Source: Chryseobacterium indologenes (GTDB lineage Bacteria > Bacteroidota > Bacteroidia > Flavobacteriales > Weeksellaceae). Taken from it: a stretch of 64,000 bases of DNA. The stretch covers positions 86,089 to 150,088 of the forward strand of contig DJTE01000048.1 of NCBI GenBank assembly GCA_002439165.1, given 5' to 3'. This document shows, in pieces, positions 9,561 to 16,516 of this stretch. Position 1 is the stretch's first letter. Every line of letters starts with the position of its first letter. A program made the translations under genes and the position numbers. The notes under the pieces were generated by a model. The model was given only the letters and a program-made list of their open reading frames with translations. It was not told where the DNA came from and searched no databases.

Positions 9561-9606
9561 GCTTAAAACTTAATAGGTGTATCCATAACTCATCAGTCTA
9601 GAAAAG

Positions 9607-9696
9607 ATGATGAATTATATGTTTGGAGGCTGGACCAATATCGGTTTTGATTCCAGTTGTAGTTTGGAAATTTGTCCTTACAATGAATTTTGCTAA
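9607..9696 (+). CDS. Possible 29-residue Cys-containing peptide, or gene remnant
   Basis: An ATG-ATG start opens a 29-codon frame beginning MMNYMFGGW, with Cys at 18, 22 and 29, the last being the final residue. A Gly-Gly pair at residues 7-8 recalls GG-leader peptides, but the leader would be too short and lacks the usual Lys-rich leader. The frame is open a few codons upstream to a TAA at 9586. It may be the tail of a decayed gene. The surrounding 9561-9808 stretch otherwise holds only a weak hairpin at 9745-9763. Low confidence. Confidence 0.25.
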   Translation: MMNYMFGGWTNIGFDSSCSLEICPYNEFC

Positions 9697-9808
9697 TTAA
9701 AATTTTTAATCTCAAAAAACGATGGATGTTAGAACTTTCTTGCCAAAAGCAAACGCTGCTTTTCGAGAATTCAGTTCTCTTTCAGGGCTACATCCGTCTG
9801 TAATGGAG

Positions 9809-11392
9809 CTAAATCATCTTTATCCGTTCTTCTTCCAGATCGATCTGATAGAGCTGATGGCGTATCAATTCTTCATCAATCGACAGATCTTTGTTAAGCT
9901 CTGAAAGGAACTGTCTCTGGCTTTCCAGCATTTCAATGAAAACCGCTTTGTTTTTTTCATTCATCCACTCTCCTTCATCGGCTTTATTTTTTTCTTCCCA
10001 GTGTTTCAGCATCCGCTCTATTCCGGCATAGCTGTTAAGCTCATTTTCATGTTTATTTTTCAGGAAATGATACACATGCTGTCTCAGTTTCTGCTTGATT
10101 TCCTGCCTGGCCTGTTTTTCTTTTTCTTCATTGATAAAATCATCGAAGGGACGCAGATACCGGATCACATAAGGAAGGGTAAGCCCCTGTACCAGAAGGG
10201 TGAGCAGGATAACGACAAACGTGATGAACAGGATAAGATTCCTGTTCGGAAAAGGAAGACCGTTTTCAAGGGTAATGGGAATGGCCAGCGCTGCCGCCAG
10301 CGATACAACCCCTCTCATTCCTGTCCATCCCAAAACAAGCGGCATCATCAGGCGTCTTTTAAGAGAAGATGCCTTCGGAGCAACCGCAGGTCTGAATACC
10401 AGAGTAGCAATCATGGCTGCATATGAACTTACAATACGCGCAGCGATCAGAATCCCCGTTACCAGAGCTCCATATTGAATGGCTGTTCTCAGGGGAATTC
10501 CCTCGGAGCGCAGCCCTCCTACAATTTCAGGAAGCTCAAGCCCGATGAGTAAAAAGACAATTCCATTCAGGATAAATACAAAACTTTCCCAGACACTGTA
10601 TCCTCTTATCCGGCTGGTACTATTTAAGAAAATCATCCGCTTATCCGACATATACAACCCTCCGAATACCACTGCCAGCACCCCGGAGCAATGAAACTGT
10701 TCCGCCACCCAGTACATAAGGTAAGGTTCAATTAAAGTAAGGGCAATATCTGATGAAGCATCCGTAGGAAGGCGTTGATGAGCCTGTACAAAAATCCAGG
10801 CAAGCACCAGCCCGATAACAGGTCCTCCAATGAGCATCTGTAAAAAATCCAGGGATGCTTCCTGCCATACAAACTGTCCCGTCCCGACAGCAACCAGCGC
10901 AAAACGGAAAATAATAAGCGAAGAAGCATCATTCAGCAGGCTTTCACCTTCCAGAATTGCTGAGGTGGTATTGGGTATTTTCACAAATTTCATAATGGCC
11001 CCCGTACTCACAGCATCCGGCGGAGATACAATTCCTCCCAGTAAAAATCCCAGTGCAATGCTAAATCCGGGAATGAAATAATTCGCAGTAACAGCTACTG
11101 TAAATGCAGTAAAAAAGACGACCAGAAAAGCAAAGCTCCCGATAATCCGCCACCATCTTTTCATTTCTTTGAAAGAGATCGTCCAGGCAGCTTCAAACAG
11201 CAGAGGAGGCAGAAAAATAAAGAAGATCAGATCTGGATTGATCTTTACAGCCGGAAGACCGGGCACGAAGCTGACAAGCAGGCCAAATACTACCAATAAA
11301 ACAGGATAGGCAATCTTCAGTTTCGCAGCCCACATATTTAGCAAAACAATGGCAGCTACCATAGCCAGCAGAAAAGGTAAGATCGTATGCAT
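9809..11392 (-). CDS. Na+/H+ antiporter, CPA1 family
   Basis: A 527-residue inner-membrane cation/proton antiporter. About a dozen hydrophobic helices fill residues 1-410. Core motifs include FLPPLLFEAAW, LGGIVSPPDAVSTGAIMK (the ND/DD-type ion-binding helix region), GESLLNDASSLIIF and GWTGMRGVVSLAAALAIP. A charged cytoplasmic tail (residues about 415-527) is rich in Glu, Lys and Arg and probably regulatory. The family exchanges Na+ (or K+) for H+; the exact ion is not predictable. It is divergent from the M15 peptidase gene. Confidence 0.92.
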   Translation of the reverse strand: MHTILPFLLAMVAAIVLLNMWAAKLKIAYPVLLVVFGLLVSFVPGLPAVKINPDLIFFIFLPPLLFEAAWTISFKEMKRWWRIIGSFAFLVVFFTAFTVAVTANYFIPGFSIALGFLLGGIVSPPDAVSTGAIMKFVKIPNTTSAILEGESLLNDASSLIIFRFALVAVGTGQFVWQEASLDFLQMLIGGPVIGLVLAWIFVQAHQRLPTDASSDIALTLIEPYLMYWVAEQFHCSGVLAVVFGGLYMSDKRMIFLNSTSRIRGYSVWESFVFILNGIVFLLIGLELPEIVGGLRSEGIPLRTAIQYGALVTGILIAARIVSSYAAMIATLVFRPAVAPKASSLKRRLMMPLVLGWTGMRGVVSLAAALAIPITLENGLPFPNRNLILFITFVVILLTLLVQGLTLPYVIRYLRPFDDFINEEKEKQARQEIKQKLRQHVYHFLKNKHENELNSYAGIERMLKHWEEKNKADEGEWMNEKNKAVFIEMLESQRQFLSELNKDLSIDEELIRHQLYQIDLEEERIKMI

Positions 11393-11518
11393 TCGGTATT
11401 GTGTTTTCTATTCTTCATATTTACCACTTCTATTTGATTTTTAAAAATCTGGAGGTCATTTTTTTCTACTATTTTTTTATGTAAACCTGATTTCATTTCC
11501 GGGCAGAAAAAATAAAAC

Positions 11519-11553
11519 ACGTCAAGTCCTGTCGTTCTGCGTCTATATTTTTG
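11519..11553 (+). promoter_or_regulatory. Operator-promoter element 1 (M15 peptidase)
   Basis: ACGTCAAGTCCTGTCG (11519-11534), 11 bases, then -7 box TATTTTTG (11546-11553). It is the first of four copies with identical geometry in this region, and lies 27 bases upstream of the M15 start codon. The 16-mer covers the place where the -33 element would be. Confidence 0.75.
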
Positions 11554-11580
11554 TTTCATAATCGTAATAGCAAAAAGATC

Positions 11581-12081
11581 ATGGATAAAGTAACATCGGA
11601 AAGAATCGGCACCCTTCACCCTGAAGTAAGAGAAGAAGTAAAACAGATCATCAGAGCGTGTGATAAAGCTCTTACCGGCAGGGCCAAAGTAAGAATTACA
11701 CAGGCACTGAGATCTATGGAAGAACAGGAAAAGCTGTATGCCATCGGAAGAATCACTTCCGGAAAAAAAGTAACGAATGCCAAAGCAGGGCAAAGCATCC
11801 ACAATTACGGACTGGCGGTAGACATCTGCCTGATCATTGACGGTAAAACAGCGAGCTGGGATACGGCCAAAGACTGGGATAATGACAAAGTAGCCGACTG
11901 GTACGAATGTGTAAAGATTTTTGCCAGACATGGCTGGGACTGGGGCGGAAACTGGAAAACCTTTAAAGACCTCCCCCATTTTGAAAAGAGAAATATCCGG
12001 ACTAAAAAAGGTGTGGTAAAAACCAGCTGGAGAACACTTTCTAAGATGGCAAAAGACCAGCAGCAGTATGTAATTTTTTAG
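11581..12081 (+). CDS. M15-family peptidoglycan peptidase, endolysin-like
   Basis: A 166-residue zinc peptidase. The start at ATG 11581 is set by the -7 box at 11546 and by the conserved N-terminus. Zinc ligands H74, D81 and H133 lie in SIHNYGLAVDI and LPHFE, the M15 VanY/CwlK/phage L-Ala-D-Glu endopeptidase pattern. Such enzymes cleave the peptide stems of peptidoglycan. There is no signal peptide or membrane segment, as in phage endolysins, so the enzyme would accumulate in the cytoplasm unless released. It is preceded by operator-promoter element 1. No phage structural gene is nearby. It could alternatively be an ordinary CwlK-type enzyme exported by an unknown route. Confidence 0.88.
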   Translation: MDKVTSERIGTLHPEVREEVKQIIRACDKALTGRAKVRITQALRSMEEQEKLYAIGRITSGKKVTNAKAGQSIHNYGLAVDICLIIDGKTASWDTAKDWDNDKVADWYECVKIFARHGWDWGGNWKTFKDLPHFEKRNIRTKKGVVKTSWRTLSKMAKDQQQYVIF

Positions 12082-12106
12082 TTTTTTATTTGAAACTGAA
12101 TAAAAT

Positions 12107-12141
12107 ACGACAAGTTCTGTCGCTTCCCCGGCCTACCTTTG
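12107..12141 (+). promoter_or_regulatory. Operator-promoter element 2 (patatin)
   Basis: ACGACAAGTTCTGTCG (12107-12122), 11 bases, then TACCTTTG (12134-12141). The arms CGACA/TGTCG form a perfect inverted repeat with a 5-base spacer. Confidence 0.78.
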
Positions 12142-12179
12142 TTTCACAGGAAAAATGTTAGTTACCTGAGATCTCAATA

Positions 12180-12221
12180 CTAAAACCAGCATCAGCTTCA
12201 CCGGCAGATTGTTGGTTTTAG
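12180..12221 (+). promoter_or_regulatory. Hairpin in the patatin 5' leader
   Basis: An inverted repeat CTAAAACCA (12180-12188) / TGGTTTTAG (12213-12221) lies within the roughly 120-base leader between the -7 box and the patatin start codon. There is no T-run straight after, so it is not an obvious terminator. Confidence 0.35.
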
Positions 12222-12266
12222 TTGTCTCTGGACCTGTTATTTTTTTTAAAAACCAACAAAAACATC

Positions 12267-13304
12267 ATGAAAAAGACAACCATTCTTTCTTTGGACGGAG
12301 GCGGAATAAGAGGAATCATCACCTGTATTATTCTGCGTTACATAGAAGAGCAGCTTCAGCATTATGATAATCCGGGTGCCAGACTCGGGGATTATTTTGA
12401 CCTGGTAGCCGGAAGTAGTACCGGAGGGCTGATTGCTTCTATTATCCTATGTCCTGATGAACACCGGAAAGCAAAATATTCTATCCAGAAAGGACTGGAA
12501 TTATATGCTGAGAAGGGCGGAGATATATTTCAGGTCTCTTTTTGGGAAAAACTGCTGAACCCGTTCGGTCTGCTGAACGAAAAGATCTCCCAGGAAGCAC
12601 TTGAAAAAAACCTGAATGATTTTTTTGGACACCTTGAACTTAAAGAATTTATAAAACCATGTTTAATTACCAGCTATGATATAGAAAACAGGAGAGCAAA
12701 GCTTTTCAACTCCTGGGATGCGCGCCTCAGCACAGATAATTTCTATGTAAAAGATGTCTGCAGGGCAACCTCTGCTGCTCCTACTTATTTCAGACCGGTA
12801 CAGATAAAATCGATGTACGGGCAGATCTTCAGCCTGATCGACGGGGGAATGTTTGCCAACAATCCGGCACTCTGCGCCTATGCCGAAGCAAGAAAGATTC
12901 CTTTTGCCGCGGTTCTGAAAAACCACCAGAAAGCCAATCATCCCACCGTAAACGATATGATCATTGTTTCTATCGGAACAGGAATTGAATCCAGACCCTA
13001 TCCTTTTAAGAAAATGGAGAAAGCAGGAAAGATCGGCTGGGTAAATCCCATTATTGATATTCTGATGTCTGCGAATGCGGAAACCGTAGATTACCAGCTA
13101 TGCCAGATGTTCCAGACACTGGGACTGAGAAACCAGAAGAATTATTACCGCCTGAATCCTTCTCTAAAAAACGCGTCGCCGGCAATGGATAATGTAAAAA
13201 GATCCAATATTGAAAATCTCATTCAGGCAGGACTAAGCTACATTGACGACCATCGCGAAACCCTGAATCAGATTGTACAGAAGCTGATCAGAAACAAAAT
13301 ATAA
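12267..13304 (+). CDS. Patatin-like phospholipase
   Basis: A 345-residue lipid acyl hydrolase. The start is ATG 12267 (MKKTTILSLDGGG). All patatin signatures are intact: glycine-rich oxyanion loop GGGIRG at 11-16, nucleophile S51 in GSSTGG (49-54), and catalytic D192 in DGG. It lacks a signal peptide, so it would act on membrane lipids from inside. The length and architecture resemble CBASS effector phospholipases (CapV), but no CD-NTase or other CBASS gene is present. It is controlled by operator-promoter element 2, with a long leader. Substrate and trigger are unknown. Confidence 0.93.
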   Translation: MKKTTILSLDGGGIRGIITCIILRYIEEQLQHYDNPGARLGDYFDLVAGSSTGGLIASIILCPDEHRKAKYSIQKGLELYAEKGGDIFQVSFWEKLLNPFGLLNEKISQEALEKNLNDFFGHLELKEFIKPCLITSYDIENRRAKLFNSWDARLSTDNFYVKDVCRATSAAPTYFRPVQIKSMYGQIFSLIDGGMFANNPALCAYAEARKIPFAAVLKNHQKANHPTVNDMIIVSIGTGIESRPYPFKKMEKAGKIGWVNPIIDILMSANAETVDYQLCQMFQTLGLRNQKNYYRLNPSLKNASPAMDNVKRSNIENLIQAGLSYIDDHRETLNQIVQKLIRNKI

Positions 13305-13328
13305 AAAAAGTAAAAAAAGATTTTTAAT

Positions 13329-13363
13329 ACGTCAAGTTTTGTCGTTTTCCACGGATACCTTTG
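13329..13363 (+). promoter_or_regulatory. Operator-promoter element 3 (acidic small protein)
   Basis: ACGTCAAGTTTTGTCG (13329-13344), 11 bases, then TACCTTTG (13356-13363). It starts 25 bases after the patatin stop codon. Confidence 0.75.
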
Positions 13364-13480
13364 GAATATAAATAAAGACAAAAAAATAATCATCTAAAAA
13401 ACTTTTAAAAGCTTTTGAATTCAACATCAATTTATACGGGACAACCTGAAATATGCCCGCAAAACCTTAAATCATCTCAT

Positions 13481-13660
13481 ATGGAAACACCAGATCACAA
13501 CCCGGATATAGCCTTCGATACCGATCTCTATACCATAGAATGGAGCGACATCGAAAATGCTGAGATGGATTACGAAAACTATCTCAATGACATTGAACGT
13601 TTTTTTAAGGAAGATTTTGAAGAAGATATTCTTGACGAAGACGCACCCAGACAATTTTAA
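13481..13660 (+). CDS. Small, strongly acidic protein of unknown function
   Basis: 59 residues from the ATG at 13481; a TTG at 13415 in the same frame could add 22 residues. By count, 21 of 59 residues are Asp or Glu against 3 Lys/Arg, giving a net charge near -18. The acidic residues run through amphipathic patterns such as YENYLNDIERFFKEDF. It has no signal peptide, membrane segment or Cys. I do not recognise a family. Very acidic small proteins include DNA mimics and chaperone-like inhibitors, but this is only a charge-based suggestion. It has its own operator-promoter element, so it belongs to the putative regulon. Confidence 0.6.
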   Translation: METPDHNPDIAFDTDLYTIEWSDIENAEMDYENYLNDIERFFKEDFEEDILDEDAPRQF

Positions 13661-13737
13661 ACATAACAGGTTCCGGTACTGTTCATCACTTTTTGCAATT
13701 TCTCGCAATGCCTAACAGTCTCATTAAACATCCTTTA

Positions 13738-13745
13738 TACCTTTG
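13738..13745 (+). promoter_or_regulatory. Promoter -7 box of the candidate small RNA
   Basis: TACCTTTG matches TAnnTTTG. The 16-base operator motif is absent upstream, unlike elements 1-4. Confidence 0.45.
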
Positions 13746-13751
13746 AAATCA

Positions 13752-13877
13752 CCATTCACAAAATGACGGACAGCCGGAACTGTGTTTAAAATTTTTATAT
13801 ATATCAGCCGGTATTTCCCATGCAGGCAACTATGAACATTTTATTCTGCCGCAACATCAAAAGTTGCGGTTTTTTTT
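13752..13877 (+). ncRNA. Candidate small RNA (about 125 bases)
   Basis: The stretch is bounded by a -7 box at 13738-13745 and a strong intrinsic terminator at 13849-13877, with only very short open frames between (for example 8 codons from 13762). It could equally be the attenuated leader of the lipoprotein gene starting at 13906. The 5' end is estimated from the -7 box. Confidence 0.35.
13849..13877 (+). terminator. Intrinsic terminator
   Basis: A 7-bp GC-rich stem (CCGCAAC / GTTGCGG), loop ATCAAAA, followed by eight T. It lies upstream of a lipoprotein gene rather than downstream of a long gene. Confidence 0.85.
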
Positions 13878-13905
13878 GTAATATTCCGTCAACTAAAATA
13901 AAACC

Positions 13906-14472
13906 ATGAAATATGTCTTCATTTTTATACTGTCCGTATTCATCGGATGCAAAAAAGAGACTGTTACAGAATCTCCCAAACCATTGAAAATAAATAAGAT
14001 TTTTACAGAGCAGACGTATGGTGATGATGCAAAAGTATTTACCAATGACAGCCTGTTTTGCATATATCGGGGCGACAATCATCTTAAAGTCTGGAAAAAC
14101 GGTATTTTTCTTAAAGACAGCACAGACATTCTGCCTTTCATTAAAGAAAATAATTCAACGAAGATGTTCAGGACTTTGAAATTTCAGTCGGAACTAATGA
14201 ATCTGGATTTTAAAAACTATCCGGATAAAACGGTCAGCCGGGATACAAAAGATTATCAGATCAGAAAAAAAGGAGAAGATTATTTTCTGTACAAAAAAGG
14301 ATACAGCGAAATAAAATTACCGGTACGTCATTATGAATCCATGGACTGGATCACCTTTAACAGTATGGATATCAACAATGACAGAATTCCCGAACTCTTT
14401 ATATTTAATGAATCCTATAACAGCCGGCAGGATAATGAATACGGAACAATGACGGTTTATGAAATACAATAA
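13906..14472 (+). CDS. Lipoprotein of unknown function
   Basis: 188 residues. The signal peptide MKYVFIFILSVFIGCKK has a lipobox with Cys15. The C-terminal part has MDINNDRIPELFIFNES, which looks like an Asp-rich, FG-GAP/VCBS-type calcium-binding loop in a beta-rich secreted domain. No named family is recognised. It lies 28 bases after a strong terminator and 13 bases before the next small gene, so it probably heads a short run of accessory genes. Confidence 0.75.
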   Translation: MKYVFIFILSVFIGCKKETVTESPKPLKINKIFTEQTYGDDAKVFTNDSLFCIYRGDNHLKVWKNGIFLKDSTDILPFIKENNSTKMFRTLKFQSELMNLDFKNYPDKTVSRDTKDYQIRKKGEDYFLYKKGYSEIKLPVRHYESMDWITFNSMDINNDRIPELFIFNESYNSRQDNEYGTMTVYEIQ

Positions 14473-14485
14473 ATGATCAGGCTTT

Positions 14486-14707
14486 ATGAAAATAATAATC
14501 AAAAGAGAAAATAATCCTGACATTACCATTTTAAAAGCATTGTCTGTGTTAAGAAATATGGATATTATTCCTTCATCTGAAGAAATTCTCCCTTATTTAG
14601 AAGATTACAGAGATTGCGATCAGATTACAGTACCTATGGTGTATGAAAAAGAGAATGAAATAGTCAAAATGCTGGAAAATGAAGGGTTTGTCCTCAATTT
14701 CGTATAA
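14486..14707 (+). CDS. Small protein of unknown function, 73 residues
   Basis: It starts at ATG 14486, 13 bases after the lipoprotein stop. The sequence MKIIIKRENNPDITILKAL begins a compact, well-mixed protein with strand-helix patterns, and NEIVKMLENEGFVLNFV ends it. There is no signal peptide or membrane segment. The length and position, before a SMI1/KNR4 gene, suggest a small immunity- or adaptor-like protein; this is inference from context only. Confidence 0.6.
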   Translation: MKIIIKRENNPDITILKALSVLRNMDIIPSSEEILPYLEDYRDCDQITVPMVYEKENEIVKMLENEGFVLNFV

Positions 14708-14727
14708 ATTTATACACTAAAATCATC

Positions 14728-15135
14728 ATGAAAACCAGAATCACAGAGCAGGAACAGCCTGTTACCCCTGAAGATATCAGGCATTTTGAAAAGCAATTCG
14801 GCATCATCATGCCTGAAAATCTAAAAAAACTCTATTTAAAATATAACGGAGGTATTCTTGAGATTGGGGAAAACTCCTATGATTTAGACAGTATAAAGCA
14901 TGGAAATTCCCGTATGGAAGAAAGTATTGACAGTTTCCAGGTAACGGAACAGCATATTCCCAAAGAATATCTTCCTTTTGCAACAACACCGGTAGGCCAT
15001 ATCATTTGTATCTACGCAGGAAACGGGCACAAAAACGGATCTATCTTTCTTTTCAGGTATGATGAAACAGAACCTGTATTTTATAACCGTACTTTAGAAG
15101 AATTTTTAGCAATAGATTCTATTGAAGATCTTTAA
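14728..15135 (+). CDS. SMI1/KNR4 (SUKH) family protein
   Basis: 135 residues. The SUKH signature is clear: TPEDIRHFEKQFGIIMPENLKKLYLKYNGG at residues 12-41 and LPFATTPVGHIICI later. In bacteria this superfamily supplies immunity proteins against secreted polymorphic toxins. No toxin gene is present, so it is either an orphan immunity gene or has another role. It lies 20 bases after the 73-residue gene in the same direction. Confidence 0.88.
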   Translation: MKTRITEQEQPVTPEDIRHFEKQFGIIMPENLKKLYLKYNGGILEIGENSYDLDSIKHGNSRMEESIDSFQVTEQHIPKEYLPFATTPVGHIICIYAGNGHKNGSIFLFRYDETEPVFYNRTLEEFLAIDSIEDL

Positions 15136-15136
15136 A

Positions 15137-15418
15137 ATGATATACTGAGTGATCAATTATATTGAAAACTTTACTTTAAATGATCCTGAGTCCGGGGTAA
15201 AAAGTTTAAGTATACAACATGGAAAGCGGGAAGCTACTTTTAGTTATACGTATTGATTAAAGTTCACTGATAACCTCATCTTCATCAATATAATTATCAG
15301 GTCGCTCCTACGGAGCTCCCCTAGATCATGGATTAAATTCTATGAATATTTCAGTCAACAGCATTTTGATTTTGAAAAACCGGAAAAAAAAGTTTCAAAT
15401 CTTATCTACAAAAAATAA
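15137..15418 (+). pseudogene. Decayed small gene with two in-frame stops
   Basis: One reading frame runs from ATG 15137 to TAA 15416-15418 with only two TGA stops (15146 and 15254). The stretches between read like real protein: VINYIENFTLNDPESGVKS before the second stop and RSWIKFYEYFSQQHFDFEKP at the end. The middle includes a GC-rich palindrome (15304-15317) that may be an insertion. The original product is not recognised; the position straight after a SUKH gene suggests another small immunity-type gene. It may also be expressed as a 35-codon GTG-start peptide (15149-15256). Confidence 0.45.
15304..15317. repeat. Short GC-rich palindrome
   Basis: GCTCC-TACG-GAGC forms a small stem-loop in an AT-rich stretch (context GGTCGCTCCTACGGAGCTCC). 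It resembles short palindromic intergenic elements; no second copy was noticed in this window. Confidence 0.3.
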
Positions 15419-15421
15419 AAT

Positions 15422-15456
15422 ACGACACGTTTTGTCGCATTAAGCACATATATTTG
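15422..15456 (+). promoter_or_regulatory. Operator-promoter element 4 (WYL regulator)
   Basis: ACGACACGTTTTGTCG (15422-15437), 11 bases, then TATATTTG (15449-15456). Perfect CGACA/TGTCG arms. It lies 85 bases upstream of the WYL regulator start codon, so the regulator may control itself. Confidence 0.78.
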
Positions 15457-15541
15457 TTACATAGAACTTTAGCCATTAAGTCTGCCTGCTTACCGTGATT
15501 TTCACAGGTTGCAGGAAAGACGGAACCAAAAAAATAAACTC

Positions 15542-16462
15542 ATGAAAAAAGATTTTTATCTGACAAGATATGCCTTAATCATCAAAAGATTAGAAAGCTC
15601 TCCCGCTACTTATCCACAGCTGGAAGAATACCTTCTGAACTCTTTTGAATTTCAGGATGCGGAGATCAAGAGCTACTCTATCCGCACCCTTCAGCGCGAC
15701 ATCCGTGAGATATCCGATCTTTTTAACCTTTCTATCCATAACAAGAAAAAAGGCGACAACCGTTATTATATAGAAAGCCGCCCGATCATGGAAGTGGACG
15801 AATACAATCAGAAGTTACTTGAATCTTTTCAGGTAAGCAATGCATTAAATCTTCATCCGGACTTTTCAGACTTTATCTTTTTCGAAAGCAGAAAACCTAC
15901 CGGAATTGAACATTTTTATGATCTGTTCTTCGCGATCCGTAACAAAAGGGTAGTTACTTTTGAGCATTATAATTACAAAAACAAACTGATGACTTCCCGT
16001 AAAGTTCATCCTCTGGCTTTAAAAGAATCCAAAGACAGATGGTACCTGATTGCGATGGATACCAAAGATAAAACATTAAAATCATTTGGCCTGGACAGGG
16101 TGAATTATCTTGATGTGACCAAAAACAAATTCCGGGAAAAGTACAGTTACAACTTCAGAGAACATTTCAAAAACGCTTTCGGGGTGATGAACCTGGCTAA
16201 GCAGAAACCCCAGAATATTGTATTGAAATGCAGCCGCCATCAGGGAGAATACATCAGAAGTTTTCCGCTTCACCAGTCGCAGAAAGAAACCAGAGAAACA
16301 CCAGAAGAGATCTATTTTGAGTTCTTCCTTCATCCTACTTACGATTTTATGCAGGAAATTCTTTCCTATGGAAAAGAGGTAACCGTTTTAGAACCTAAAT
16401 GTTTAGTTGATGACATCCGTGCCCATCTTCAGGAGTCTCTGAACCGTTATCTTGAAAGCTGA
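15542..16462 (+). CDS. WYL-domain transcriptional regulator
   Basis: 306 residues from ATG 15542. An N-terminal helix-turn-helix region lies at about residues 5-80, with YSIRTLQRDIREISDLF as recognition region and a short wing. The WYL domain spans about 125-215 with core W167-Y168-L169 in DRWYLIAMD and the partner motif FGLDRV. The C-terminal WCX-type extension runs to the end (FFLHPTYDFMQEILSYG). Known WYL regulators sense nucleic acid or nucleotide signals. Examples are PafBC and DriD in DNA damage, and BrxR/CapW, which repress phage-defence operons at inverted repeats. An operator-like element sits in its own promoter, and three matching elements lie upstream within 4 kb. Confidence 0.92.
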   Translation: MKKDFYLTRYALIIKRLESSPATYPQLEEYLLNSFEFQDAEIKSYSIRTLQRDIREISDLFNLSIHNKKKGDNRYYIESRPIMEVDEYNQKLLESFQVSNALNLHPDFSDFIFFESRKPTGIEHFYDLFFAIRNKRVVTFEHYNYKNKLMTSRKVHPLALKESKDRWYLIAMDTKDKTLKSFGLDRVNYLDVTKNKFREKYSYNFREHFKNAFGVMNLAKQKPQNIVLKCSRHQGEYIRSFPLHQSQKETRETPEEIYFEFFLHPTYDFMQEILSYGKEVTVLEPKCLVDDIRAHLQESLNRYLES

Positions 16463-16516
16463 TCAACAGATACCTGATCTCATATTTTTTAGCTATATTT
16501 ACATAAATATACCATC

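Noticed and set aside
9722..9904. 60-codon plus-strand frame at the antiporter 3' end
   Set aside because: Most of it is antisense to the antiporter C-terminus, and the rest does not read like a conserved protein.
11356..11979. 207-codon minus-strand frame across the M15 gene and the antiporter promoter
   Set aside because: It covers both divergent promoters and the well-supported M15 gene on the other strand.
12267..13304. Patatin as part of a CBASS operon
   Set aside because: No CD-NTase, Cap2/Cap3 or other CBASS partner lies within the window on either side.
11519..16462. Prophage remnant around the endolysin-like gene
   Set aside because: No integrase, capsid, tail, holin or attachment-site repeats are seen, and the neighbouring genes are ordinary chromosomal or accessory genes.
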